Notes under the pieces: generated by a model
The model's input: only the letters and a program-made list of their open reading frames with translations
Databases searched by the model: none
Told to the model about the DNA's origin: nothing
Part shown: positions 8,808 through 18,384 of the stretch, one piece after another
How the letters are laid out: each line of letters starts with the position of its first letter
Position numbering within the stretch: position 1 is the first letter of the stretch
Made by a program: the position numbers and the translations under genes
Source: Leyella lascolaii
GTDB lineage: Bacteria; Bacteroidota; Bacteroidia; Bacteroidales; Bacteroidaceae
Assembly (NCBI RefSeq): GCF_900079775.1
Contig: NZ_LT556049.1
Span: 239,130 to 303,129, forward strand
Length of the DNA stretch: 64,000 bases
Direction: 5' to 3'

Positions 8808-9116
8808 AGAGACGCAAAATCTTGCGTCTCCCGTCCTCCCCATACCAACATACGCACGCGAAAATACGCAGGCAAACAAACGCATCCTTGCGTCTCCAGT
8901 CCACCCTACACCAACATACGCACGCGAAAATATGCTGACAACAAGCGCAAACCTCCTTGTGAGACGCAAAATTTTGCGTCTCTACTTTGACTTGCAGCAC
9001 ATACCATCCCGTCCACCCCACACCAACACGCACGCGACTATACACTGGCAACAAGCGCAAATCTCCTTGTGAGACGCAAAATTTTGCGTCTCTACTTTAG
9101 CTTGCAGCACATATCA
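8808..9116. repeat. Cluster of GAGACGCAA palindromes with an approx. 110-bp direct repeat
   Basis: Three palindromes (8809-8830, 8961-8982, 9071-9092) with half-sites GAGACGCAA(A/G)A. The last two belong to a direct repeat of about 110 bases with the common words CACCAACA, CGCACGCGA, CAACAAGCGCAAA and CTACTTTAGCTTGCAGCACA. A third, decayed copy lies at about 8838-8915. No gene is visible in 8752-9465. The 9117-9465 part becomes very A/T-rich and leads into the promoter of the SusCD locus. Confidence 0.85.
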
Positions 9117-9468
9117 TCATGCCGTATTCAATTTGTCAATGGAAAACAACGTGATTATCGCATACATGAACAACATTATCATATATACGGAAACAATCTC
9201 AAAAAACATCAAAAAAGCCGTTCAAAATCCACCGAAAACACTCTCAAACGACATCCCTGACACCCATATACGATGTCACCGACCCGTCATGAAATGAACA
9301 AAAAAGCATATGAATCAGTCAAAAGGCGGTTTTTAAATTGGCGATAAAGATAATAATAAATCTCCGAAATAGAACAAATAAAAACCAAAATCAATCTTTA
9401 TTAATCACAATTAACTTATTTTCAATAATAAAGTACCATTATTTTTAATTACGAAAGAAATATTATCA

Positions 9469-9477
9469 TATATTTGC
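9469..9477 (+). promoter_or_regulatory. -7 element of the SusCD locus
   Basis: TATATTTGC in A/T-rich DNA. It predicts a leader of about 190 bases before the first gene at 9673. The leader is A/C-rich and carries two direct copies of a word like CACAAAAATCAATCT (about 9605 and 9644). Confidence 0.6.
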
Positions 9478-9672
9478 AAACTGTATTGAATACTTAAGCC
9501 TCAAAAGCCTGACAATTCATTTACACCCATAAACCATACGAACTACCGTCAACAAACACAATAACAACCCATATAAAACACAAAAAAACATACAAAACAA
9601 AACACACAAAAATCAATCTTAACAATAACGTGAGCGCAACTCACAAAAATCAATCTAAAAATTCTAACCAAC

Positions 9673-11094
9673 ATGAAACAAAATTTCATTATTTCAGCAT
9701 TCCTATGCTGCATGATGTTCATCGGTTGCAAGGATGACGACGTCGCCTCAGGCTCGTTCGATCCGTCACAACCGGTCGAATTCAAAGACTTCAGTCCGAA
9801 AGAGGGACAAGTGCGAACGCGCCTCTACATCTACGGAAAGAACTTCGGCACAGACGAGACGAAGATTCACGTGAATGTGGGCGGAAAGGAAGCGAAGGTC
9901 ATCGGCTCTACCGGTGAGATTATCTATTGTATGGTAGGAAAGCGTTCTTACGACGGCACAGTAACCGTGACAATAGACGACAAGGACGGCAAACCCGCTG
10001 CGACAAAGACTTTTGACGAAAAATTCAACTATATACCTAAGACCACTGTTGGAACATTGTTAAGAAAGGTGGACGAGTCAGGCAACTCGTCATACTCGTA
10101 CGGCTCGTTCGACGGAGAGGCATCCGCGCCTGCAAACGACTGGCTGGTGTTCGACCCGAAATATGCGGAGATAGGCGGTGACAGAATCCTCTTCGCAGCC
10201 AACTGGCATGACGGACTGCGCGTGCTCAACCTTACACAACGCACCCACACACGCCTTTTCCCGCGCAGACAATACTCTGCCATGTTCTCGTTCACATTCA
10301 CTGCCGACGGCGACACGCTCATATTCCCCGACGACAACGGACAGGCTTCAAACGAGACAAGACCGAACATGTATTACTGCCTGCGCTCGGAAGGATTCAA
10401 GAAAATGCGTCCCTATAACTACGGACCGTGTGCCTACGGCGTTGTATGCATGCCTAACGGCACAAAGTTCTACTCCTCATGGACCAACGCATGCGTTTAC
10501 CGCATGGAGAACCCTACCGGAGAGATACCCAATACCGACGTGAACCGCACGCGGTGCTTCTCTCTTACAGCACTCACACAGACCGACGGACAGCACATGC
10601 GCCTCATCCTTCACCCGTCGGCAAAGTATATGTATATAATAATGGAAGGCGCGCCCGTTGTGTTAAGATCTAACTATAATGAGAAGACAAACATGTTCGA
10701 GACTCCTATAATCATAGCAGGAAAGTTCGGAGCATGGGGATGTGTGGAAGGAACAGGTACTTCGGCGCGTTTCGACCAGCCTTGGTCGGGAACTTTCGTA
10801 AAGAACTATGACTACGTGAAAAACCCGCGTCCGGACGGTGAACTGTACGACTTCTACTTCAGTGCGTATGAGAACCACTGCATATGGAAACTCACCCCGG
10901 ACGGTGTCGCCACAATTGTTGCCGGACGAAGCAACGAGAACGCCGACGGAAAAGTGACCGGATATATAGACGGAGACCCGCTGAAGGAGGCACGGTTCTA
11001 TCATCCTACAGGAGTCACCTACGACGAGACCAACGAGACATGGTATATCGGCGACAACGGCAACAGGGGCATACGCTATATCACGAGAGAGTAA
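9673..11094 (+). CDS. IPT/TIG + NHL-type surface lipoprotein (SusE/F-position glycan-binding candidate)
   Basis: A 473-residue lipoprotein. The signal peptide ends at FIGC (Cys19) and is followed at once by KDDD, which matches the acidic lipoprotein-export signal known to place lipoproteins on the cell surface in Bacteroidota. Residues about 37-120 form an IPT/TIG immunoglobulin-like domain (FSPKEGQVRTRLYIYGKNFG). The rest looks like an NHL-type beta-propeller, ending HPTGVTYDETNETWYIGDNG. Such proteins flank SusC/SusD pairs and bind glycans at the surface. It precedes susC by 28 bases and is first in the operon, which is unusual; these proteins usually follow susD. The specific ligand is unknown. 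Confidence 0.82.
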   Translation: MKQNFIISAFLCCMMFIGCKDDDVASGSFDPSQPVEFKDFSPKEGQVRTRLYIYGKNFGTDETKIHVNVGGKEAKVIGSTGEIIYCMVGKRSYDGTVTVTIDDKDGKPAATKTFDEKFNYIPKTTVGTLLRKVDESGNSSYSYGSFDGEASAPANDWLVFDPKYAEIGGDRILFAANWHDGLRVLNLTQRTHTRLFPRRQYSAMFSFTFTADGDTLIFPDDNGQASNETRPNMYYCLRSEGFKKMRPYNYGPCAYGVVCMPNGTKFYSSWTNACVYRMENPTGEIPNTDVNRTRCFSLTALTQTDGQHMRLILHPSAKYMYIIMEGAPVVLRSNYNEKTNMFETPIIIAGKFGAWGCVEGTGTSARFDQPWSGTFVKNYDYVKNPRPDGELYDFYFSAYENHCIWKLTPDGVATIVAGRSNENADGKVTGYIDGDPLKEARFYHPTGVTYDETNETWYIGDNGNRGIRYITRE

Positions 11095-11122
11095 ACCGTA
11101 ATAATCCAATACAAATTTTACT

Positions 11123-14100
11123 ATGAGGAATCTTATATTTATGCTTATGCTTGCTATATGCATACCGCTGCAGATGCAGGCACAGGACGATCAGAAGACA
11201 ATAGAAGTGACGGGTACGGTGACCGATGAGACCGGTGAGCCGCTCATCGGTGTGAGCGTGACGCCCAAGGAGAACCCGTCACTCGGAGTGATAACAAACA
11301 TCGACGGTGTTTATAAGATAAAGATAAAGGCATACACCCGACTGGTGTTCAGCTACATCGGAATGGAGTCACAGGAAGTTCTCATCAAGGAACAGACCAC
11401 GCAAGACGTCAGGCTTAAGGAAAAGAAGGACAACGTGATAGACGAGGTTGTCGTCACAGGTACGGGTGTGCAGAAGAAGCTCACCGTGTCGGGAGCCGTC
11501 ACGACGGTAAACCCTGGCGACCTGCGCACACCTACCGCCAGCATCACAAACTCATTCGCGGGAGTCATACCGGGCGTGTTCGCACGGCAGACGACAGGTA
11601 ATCCGGGCGACAACGTGTCCGAGTTCTGGATCCGCGGTATCTCCACCTTCGGTGCTGGAAGCAGCGCGCTCGTGCTCGTCGACGGTTTTGAGCGTAACAT
11701 CAACGACATAAACCCTGAGGACATAGAGACCTTCAGTGTGCTGAAAGACGCTTCCACAACTGCCATCTACGGTTCGCGCGGTGCCAACGGCGTCGTTCTC
11801 ATAACGACAAAACACGGCCGCGACGGAGCGACACGCATAAACGGAAAAGTTGAGTACAGCTACAACACTCGCACGAAGACACCGGAGTTCGTCGACGGAA
11901 AGATATACGCACGAATGATGAACGAGGCTCTCGAAAGCCGGAACATGTCTCCCGCCTACAGCGACGACGACCTTTATCTGCTCGACAACCAGCTCGACCC
12001 CGAGGTGTTCCCCAACGTCAACTGGATGAAACTGTTGCTCAAGGACGGCGCACCCACTTTCCGCGCCAACGTTGACGTATCGGGCGGCGGTTCCAACGCA
12101 CGCTATTTCGCATCTATGAGCTATGTTGAGGAAGGCGGTATGTACAACAGCGACTCCGCGCTGAAGGACTATAAGACCAACGCCAACTACCACCGTTGGA
12201 ACTACCGCATGAACTTCGACATGAACATAACCAAGACCACTCTTATTAAAATAGGTATATCTGGAGCACTGGAAAAGCAGAACCAGCCGGGTGCGGACTA
12301 CAAACACATATGGGAATCGCTTCTGCTGTATAACCCGATTGCCACTCCTGTGAGATACAAAGACGGCAAATGGGGCTCGCAAGGCAAAGACGGACACAAC
12401 AACCCGTGGGTTCTCGTCACACAGTATGGTTACAACCAGATTTGGAAAAACACCATAAACACTACTGCGGAGCTTACTCAGGACTTCAATTTCATCACTC
12501 CCGGACTCAAGGCTTTGGTACGCTACGGATATGATGTCTACACCGACAACGGCAATGAACATTGGAAAGCACCTGAAGGATGGCAGGCAGAGCGTCTGCG
12601 CGACAGCGATGGCAACCTCGTGTTCAAAAAGATGGTGGACGAGCAACTCATGATATCACAACCTTATTCCAAAGGAAAGAAGAGGGAGTTCTTAGAGGCT
12701 GAACTGCACTACGCGCGTAATTTCGGCATGCATCAGGTAGGTGCCATCCTCAAATATTCGCAGGACGGGACTACCGACAACTCTGAGAACAACTGGGTAC
12801 ATCAGTCAGACGATGACCCAATAAAGAGCCTTAACATCGCCTTCCAGCGCACCATCCAGGGCATAGACCGCCGCCATCAGGGTCTTGCAGGACGCTTCAC
12901 CTACGGTTATGCCAACCGTTACTTCGTCGACTTCAATTTCGGCTACAACGGCTCGGAGAACTTCGCAAAAGGCAAACGCTTCGGTTTCTTCCCTGCTTAT
13001 TCGGCTGCATGGAACATCGGTGAGGAGCCTTGGATAAAGAAAGTGGCTCCGTGGGTGGACATGTTCAAGGTGCGTTATTCATACGGTAAGGTGGGCAACG
13101 ACTATCTCGAGACACGTTTCCCGTTCCAGGGACGCTTCTACACCAACGAAAAAGACCGCTATGTATATGGTGACTTCGACACGAGCAACTTCACATACAA
13201 CGGTATATCATATCTCATTCTTGCGAACAAAGGCATCACTTGGGAAGTTGCGACGAAGCACGACCTGGGACTTGACTTCTATCTTTTCGGCAACAAGCTC
13301 AGCGGAACGGTCGATTACTTCCGCGAGACCCGTGACGGTATCTTCATGTGGCGCAAATATATACCTGAGATAATAGGTGTAAGCAACTCACAACAGCCGG
13401 CAGCCAATGTGGGCAGCGTGCGCTCGCAAGGAGTCGACGGCAACATTGCCTACAGCGACAAGATAGGAAACGTGAACTTCACCATACGTGGAAACTTCAC
13501 CTACAGTAAGAGTAAGATACTCGAATATGACGAGCAATACAGCCACTACGGCTACAAACGCTCGGCTGGATACCGTGTAGACCAGACACGCGGACTTGTG
13601 GCTCTCGGACTCTTCAAGGACTATGAGGACATCCGCAACAGCCCAGACCAGTCCGCATTGGTTACAGCCGTGGAGATAGCTCCCGGTGACATCAAATATA
13701 AAGATGTGAACGGTGACGGAAAGATAGACGACAACGACATCGTGCCTATCGGCTCTACAACAAAGCCGAACTTCATCTACGGTTTCGGAGCATCGGCATC
13801 ATGGAAAGGTTTTGATGTCAATGTACTGTTCCAGGGTGTCGGAAAGACATCGTTCTTCATCGGCGGTTATACTGTCTATCCGTTCTCAAACCACTCTTGG
13901 GGAAACATCCTTACAGACGTTGTCGGCAACTACTGGCAACTCGGAAAGAACGAGGACGTGAACGCGAAATACCCGCGCCTCACTTACGGATGGAATAATA
14001 ACAACTACCGTAACTCCACCTTCTGGCTGCGCGACGGCTCATATCTGCGACTGAAGAACGTCGAGATAGGATACACACTGCCGAAATCGCTTACATCACG

Positions 14101-14254
14101 CATCAACATACAAAATGTACGCGTGTATCTGATGGGTACCAACCTGCTGACTTTCTCCGACTTCAAGCTTTGGGATCCGGAGCTCGGAAGCAGCAACGGA
14201 CAGAAGTATCCATTGTCAAGAACATTCACGCTTGGTATGACCATCAGTCTGTAA
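11123..14254 (+). CDS. SusC/RagA-family TonB-linked outer-membrane transporter
   Basis: A 1043-residue protein, normal for the family. A signal peptide (about 1-20) is followed by a CarboxypepD_reg-like domain (VTGTVTDETGEPLIGVSV, about 28-110). Then come the SusC signature DEVVVTGTG, the plug domain (RGISTFGAG, LVLVDGFERNINDINPEDIETFSVLKDA, IYGSRGANGVVLITT) and a 22-strand barrel. The C-terminus ends in an aromatic-free TLGMTISL strand. It imports oligosaccharides across the outer membrane with TonB energy, with the SusD protein encoded 36 bases downstream as its lid. Confidence 0.96.
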   Translation: MRNLIFMLMLAICIPLQMQAQDDQKTIEVTGTVTDETGEPLIGVSVTPKENPSLGVITNIDGVYKIKIKAYTRLVFSYIGMESQEVLIKEQTTQDVRLKEKKDNVIDEVVVTGTGVQKKLTVSGAVTTVNPGDLRTPTASITNSFAGVIPGVFARQTTGNPGDNVSEFWIRGISTFGAGSSALVLVDGFERNINDINPEDIETFSVLKDASTTAIYGSRGANGVVLITTKHGRDGATRINGKVEYSYNTRTKTPEFVDGKIYARMMNEALESRNMSPAYSDDDLYLLDNQLDPEVFPNVNWMKLLLKDGAPTFRANVDVSGGGSNARYFASMSYVEEGGMYNSDSALKDYKTNANYHRWNYRMNFDMNITKTTLIKIGISGALEKQNQPGADYKHIWESLLLYNPIATPVRYKDGKWGSQGKDGHNNPWVLVTQYGYNQIWKNTINTTAELTQDFNFITPGLKALVRYGYDVYTDNGNEHWKAPEGWQAERLRDSDGNLVFKKMVDEQLMISQPYSKGKKREFLEAELHYARNFGMHQVGAILKYSQDGTTDNSENNWVHQSDDDPIKSLNIAFQRTIQGIDRRHQGLAGRFTYGYANRYFVDFNFGYNGSENFAKGKRFGFFPAYSAAWNIGEEPWIKKVAPWVDMFKVRYSYGKVGNDYLETRFPFQGRFYTNEKDRYVYGDFDTSNFTYNGISYLILANKGITWEVATKHDLGLDFYLFGNKLSGTVDYFRETRDGIFMWRKYIPEIIGVSNSQQPAANVGSVRSQGVDGNIAYSDKIGNVNFTIRGNFTYSKSKILEYDEQYSHYGYKRSAGYRVDQTRGLVALGLFKDYEDIRNSPDQSALVTAVEIAPGDIKYKDVNGDGKIDDNDIVPIGSTTKPNFIYGFGASASWKGFDVNVLFQGVGKTSFFIGGYTVYPFSNHSWGNILTDVVGNYWQLGKNEDVNAKYPRLTYGWNNNNYRNSTFWLRDGSYLRLKNVEIGYTLPKSLTSRINIQNVRVYLMGTNLLTFSDFKLWDPELGSSNGQKYPLSRTFTLGMTISL

Positions 14255-14290
14255 TTGTAATACTATATCAACAATCTAAAGACAACAGAT

Positions 14291-16360
14291 ATGAAAAAAT
14301 ATAAATATATGATAGCCGGAGTTGCCGCAGTGTGCGCAGCGTCAGCCCTGACGTCCTGCTCCGACTATCTTGATACAGAGAAATATTTCAAGGACCAGCA
14401 GTCGCTTGAACATATATTCAACAACAAGACAAATACGTTGGAGTGGCTGTCACTGAGCTACAGCCGCCTGCAGGGAGACAACATCGAGATAGGGCACAGC
14501 GACAACAATCCTACGAACTTCTGCGATGACATCACCTTCAACGAAGGATACAACGGTGCGCGTTACCGCTATTTCAAACTCGGTGAGTATGGCGACGGAT
14601 ACAGTTACAGCGACTTTTACAAGAAGTCATGGCCATGGTCATACCAGGGAATACGTCAGGCGTCCATTTTCATAGAGAGAGCGCACGCCAACGAGGGGCT
14701 CACCCAAGCAGAGATAGACGTGCTTAAAGGAGAGGCACACTTCCTGCGCGGCTACTTCTATTGGCTGCTCATACGCAAGTACGGTCCTGTGCCAATCATG
14801 CCGGATAAGGGAGCTGACTTCAGCGAGAGCTACGACAAACTGTCTTACCCGCGCAGCACGTTCGACGAGTGCGTCGACTACATATGCAAGGAACTGGTTG
14901 AGGCTGCAAAAGTGCTGCCCGACCGACGCGACAACCTCAACATAGCACGTCCGACAAAGGGTGCCGCCTTAGCGTTGCGCGCAAAGGTGCTGACCTACGC
15001 CGCCAGCCCTCTCTACAACGGAAACACCGAGATGGCAGACTTCACCGACAAGACAGGACGCCACCTCATTTCCCAGGAGTATGACGAAAGGAAGTGGGCT
15101 CTCGCCGTTGCGGCAGGCAAAGACTTCCTTGACTACAACGACAAGGCAGGCGTATACAGGATATATACCGTCGGCGTAAGGAAAACCGCGCAGGACAGAG
15201 CCTATCCTACGACCGTCACTCCTCCGCAATGCGAGCCATACTCAAGTCAGGACTTCCCGAACGGATGGGCTGACATCGACCCGTACGAGTCTTACCGCTC
15301 GGTGTTCAACGGTGAGCTTGCCATCGCCGAGAATCCGGAGATAATATTCACACGCGGGCAGAATTACCGTGGCAATTCTCTCGATGGCAATGGTATAAGC
15401 AGTGTGGCAGACGTTGTGAGACACCAGCTGCCCAACACACTCGGAGGATGGAACATCCACGGCATCACACAGAAACAGTGCGACGCCTACGACATGGCAG
15501 ACGGCACACCGTTCGACCGCGAGCGCGTGATGGCACAATACGGCAAGGGCAACGAGTTCACCACAGCGAACAACAAATACCTGCACCCGTACGACCATCT
15601 GCCCGACAACGGCATCTTCATGGGCTATGCCAACCGCGAGCCGCGCTTCTATGCGTCGGTGGCATACAGCGGAACGGTATGGCCCGGACTGAGCACAACA
15701 GAAGAGCGTTACCACTACCAGCAGGTGTTCTACTACCGTGGAGAGGCTGACGGACGTGTTAACGGCAACGAGCGTTGGGTGAACACCGGCATAGGAGTGA
15801 TGAAGTATGTGCATCCTTACGACATCCTCGTGGGCAACTACAGTGAGATAAGACAGAAGGCAGACCCAGCCCTGCGCTACGCGGACATACTGCTGCTCTA
15901 CGCAGAGGCTGTGAACAACCTCACGTCGAGCTATGACATTCCGTCGTGGGACGGCACTCAGACCTACACCGTGAGCCGTGACATAGAGCAGATGAGGCGC
16001 GGAGTGAAGCCTGTGAGGATGCGTGCGGGCGTGCCCGACTACTCTGACGGGGTGTATGCCGACCGAGACAAGTTCTTCAACGCCATCGTACACGAGCGTC
16101 AGGTGGAGCTGTTCGCCGAGAACCAGCGGTTCTTCGACCTGCGCAGATGGAAGATTGCCGAGAAGCATGAGGCTGAACAGATATACGGATGCAACACCCT
16201 TATGGACAAGAGAAACGCGCTGCAGTTCTACAATCCGGTGAGAGTGCCGAAGCTGCAGACCTCGTTCTCGCGCAGACAGTACTTCTGGCCCATATCATGG
16301 GAGGAGCTCCGCCGCAACAAGAACCTGACACAGGCTCCAGGCTGGAGAGACTACGAATAA
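14291..16360 (+). CDS. SusD/RagB-family nutrient-binding lipoprotein
   Basis: A 689-residue lipoprotein, somewhat longer than the usual 500-650. The signal ends ALTSC (Cys23) followed by SDYLDTE, the usual N-terminus of SusD proteins. Helical TPR-like segments contain the hallmark GEAHFLRGYFYWLLIRKYGPVPIM near 150 (split here by family convention into GEAHFLRGYFYW and LIRKYGPVP). The C-terminal part has ADILLLYAEAVN and HERQVELFAENQRFFDLRRW, both diagnostic. It caps the SusC barrel and binds the glycan outside the cell. Confidence 0.96.
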   Translation: MKKYKYMIAGVAAVCAASALTSCSDYLDTEKYFKDQQSLEHIFNNKTNTLEWLSLSYSRLQGDNIEIGHSDNNPTNFCDDITFNEGYNGARYRYFKLGEYGDGYSYSDFYKKSWPWSYQGIRQASIFIERAHANEGLTQAEIDVLKGEAHFLRGYFYWLLIRKYGPVPIMPDKGADFSESYDKLSYPRSTFDECVDYICKELVEAAKVLPDRRDNLNIARPTKGAALALRAKVLTYAASPLYNGNTEMADFTDKTGRHLISQEYDERKWALAVAAGKDFLDYNDKAGVYRIYTVGVRKTAQDRAYPTTVTPPQCEPYSSQDFPNGWADIDPYESYRSVFNGELAIAENPEIIFTRGQNYRGNSLDGNGISSVADVVRHQLPNTLGGWNIHGITQKQCDAYDMADGTPFDRERVMAQYGKGNEFTTANNKYLHPYDHLPDNGIFMGYANREPRFYASVAYSGTVWPGLSTTEERYHYQQVFYYRGEADGRVNGNERWVNTGIGVMKYVHPYDILVGNYSEIRQKADPALRYADILLLYAEAVNNLTSSYDIPSWDGTQTYTVSRDIEQMRRGVKPVRMRAGVPDYSDGVYADRDKFFNAIVHERQVELFAENQRFFDLRRWKIAEKHEAEQIYGCNTLMDKRNALQFYNPVRVPKLQTSFSRRQYFWPISWEELRRNKNLTQAPGWRDYE

Positions 16361-16399
16361 ACGGAATCATATCCTGAACAACGATAAAACATATAAAAG

Positions 16400-17419
16400 A
16401 TGAAAAAGATTCAATTATATATCATGGCGGCGATGACCGCAATGTGCGGCATGCTCACTTCATGCAACGAGGACTGGGAGGAGGAGGTTTACGAGCAGCT
16501 CGTATCCTTCAAGGCTCCCGTTGGCTCAAACGGAGTGCACGACATATACGTACGCTACAAGGCAGACGGCACGGGACAGTTCAAGCTGCCTGTTATAATA
16601 AGCGGCTCGGCGACCAACCACAGGGACTTCAACGTGAAGATAGGCGTCGACAACGACACGCTCGGCATACTCAACAAGGCAAGGTTCGCCTCCGGACGCG
16701 AGGACCTCTGGTTCAGACAGCTGCCCGAGAACTTCTACTCGTTCCCCTCTCAAACATGCCACGTGGCGCCCGGACAGAACACCAATCTCTACATCATCGA
16801 CTTCAATCTCAAGGGTCTTGACACCAACGAGAACTGGGTTCTGCCACTTACTGTCATGCCGGACCCGTCATATAAGCTCAACATACGCAGCGGATGGGAC
16901 AAGGCTCTGCTCAACCTGAAGCTCTTCAACGACTACTCGGGAACCTACTCCTCCACCAACATGTATGTATACATAGACGGTACGAATTCGGACGGCGCAG
17001 TGGAGGACACCCGCGAGTGCCGCGTGGTGGACGACAGGAGCGTGTTCTTCCTTGCCGGAACGACATGGAGCGAGGATGTCAACCGTGGGCTCTATAAGGT
17101 AATCACACACTTCGAGGAAGGCGTGAAGGACGAGAAAGGCGTCATCACCGGCAAGCTCACACTGAGCGCGGGCGACCCTGCCAACGCCATAAACCTTGAG
17201 ACAAGCGGTGACTGTACCTACCGTTACGAGGTGATAAGGCACGCCACAAAGAAGTATCTGGAGAGGCGGATAACCACGATGTACCTTGACTACAAGTACA
17301 CCGACATCACCTCCGACCCGAAAAACCCGATGCGGTTCCACGTAAAGGGTAACATGACAATGGAACGCCTGTACGACATAAATGCTCCTGAGGAGTATCA
17401 GGCTGTCCTTTGGAGATAA
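16400..17419 (+). CDS. DUF1735/DUF4973-like surface lipoprotein of the SusCD locus
   Basis: A 339-residue lipoprotein. The signal ends MLTSC (about Cys22) followed by NEDWEEEV, an acidic stretch consistent with surface export. An N-terminal beta-sandwich region (residues 30-165, with VSFKAPVGSNGVHDIYVRYK and LPVIISGS) resembles the BT_3987/DUF1735 domain. The C-terminal half, with FNDYSGTYSS and an AVLWR end, resembles DUF4973/DUF4361 modules. Such proteins accompany SusCD pairs as glycan-binding partners; no catalytic residues are apparent. It starts 39 bases after susD and ends at a strong terminator, so it closes the four-gene operon. The domain names are from memory of the family and are moderately certain. 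Confidence 0.75.
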   Translation: MKKIQLYIMAAMTAMCGMLTSCNEDWEEEVYEQLVSFKAPVGSNGVHDIYVRYKADGTGQFKLPVIISGSATNHRDFNVKIGVDNDTLGILNKARFASGREDLWFRQLPENFYSFPSQTCHVAPGQNTNLYIIDFNLKGLDTNENWVLPLTVMPDPSYKLNIRSGWDKALLNLKLFNDYSGTYSSTNMYVYIDGTNSDGAVEDTRECRVVDDRSVFFLAGTTWSEDVNRGLYKVITHFEEGVKDEKGVITGKLTLSAGDPANAINLETSGDCTYRYEVIRHATKKYLERRITTMYLDYKYTDITSDPKNPMRFHVKGNMTMERLYDINAPEEYQAVLWR

Positions 17420-17455
17420 GCATCCACACCAATTAAAGGTCAATGTATAACAGTT

Positions 17456-17493
17456 GAGACGGGGCGCGCCGGCATGGTGCGCCCCGTTTTTTA
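17456..17493 (+). terminator. Terminator of the SusCD operon
   Basis: GACGGGGCGCGCC and GGTGCGCCCCGTTTTTT form a GC-rich stem with a short loop, followed by six T. Confidence 0.85.
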
Positions 17494-17530
17494 TGATGTA
17501 TCGGGAAACAATTATGATGGCGTCAGCCTG

Positions 17531-17643
17531 TAGAGACGCAAGATTTTGCGTCTCCCGTCCAACGAACACAGCAACGACAGCCATAATATCGCCTCAATTA
17601 ACAGCGCATACTTGCTCGTGAGACGCAAGATTTTGCGTCTCTA
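17531..17643. repeat. Composite palindrome element (paired GAGACGCAA palindromes)
   Basis: Two 22-base palindromes start at 17533 and 17620, 87 apart, and enclose a spacer with AATATCGCCTCAATTAA (the reverse of TTAATTGAGGCGAT in other copies). It follows the SusCD terminator. Confidence 0.9.
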
Positions 17644-17880
17644 CTGTGGTTTGCCAACATATGAATCGCGGCATTTTCCATTACTGTCATAATGTAATGC
17701 GGATGCGGCATGCGACTTACACAATGATTTTTCGTATGTCGCCATAACTCCCTTTCCTGCAACCGGGGCGTTGGCGCGACGCATACAGCGTGCCGTTTCG
17801 TGTGCAGCCGCAACGCGCATAATATCATACGGTTACGGCAAACACACCATAAATGTGCATCAAATTTGCTGTATGAAACA

Positions 17881-18056
17881 ATGCGAAACAGCCTTTTCGG
17901 GCGCGGAAAAGCATCTTTTACGTCGCGGAAAAGGCACTGTCACCGCGCAGGAAACACCGTTCCGTGCCGCGAAACACACCGTACGACGACTCCGAAGGGA
18001 CTTTTCCGCACTCCCCTATGGTATGTTCCACCTGCCGGAACGGTGTATTTTGCGGC
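17881..18056. repeat. 22-bp tandem array, GCGGAA family
   Basis: About eight units in one 22-base phase (17881, 17903, 17925, 17947, 17969, 17991, 18013, 18035). Good units read GCGGAAAAGGCACTG, GCAGGAAACACCGTTCCG or GCCGGAACGGTG; two are decayed. Apart from this array and the palindrome pair, the 17494-18369 space holds no visible gene. Confidence 0.8.
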
Positions 18057-18369
18057 ATGGGAGCATGACTGACGCATATCCGCCTGTACAGAACACCACG
18101 TCGTGACGGTTTTTTATGAATATCATTATGTCTCGAAAGAAAAATATTCCGTGACAATATGTCAATTCAACAAATTAACAGTCAAACCGATAATAATACT
18201 TTATCCCTATCCCGCCCCACCTCCACTCATACCGCTTTCCGCTTTTATTGCCCCCAAATCCCGCCTCACCGTGCAGAAGCGGGCTACGGAATGACGACGG
18301 AGGGACATAAAAATCAGGCGGCGGGAAAAATTTTATCGCCATGCCGTTCCACACCCGCGCATAAATGAT

Positions 18370-18378
18370 TAATTTTGC
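18370..18378 (+). promoter_or_regulatory. -7 element only 6 bases before the start codon
   Basis: TAATTTTGC ends six bases before the ATG at 18385. If it is active, the mRNA would begin at or next to the start codon (leaderless or nearly so). Confidence 0.5.
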
Positions 18379-18384
18379 GGACGG

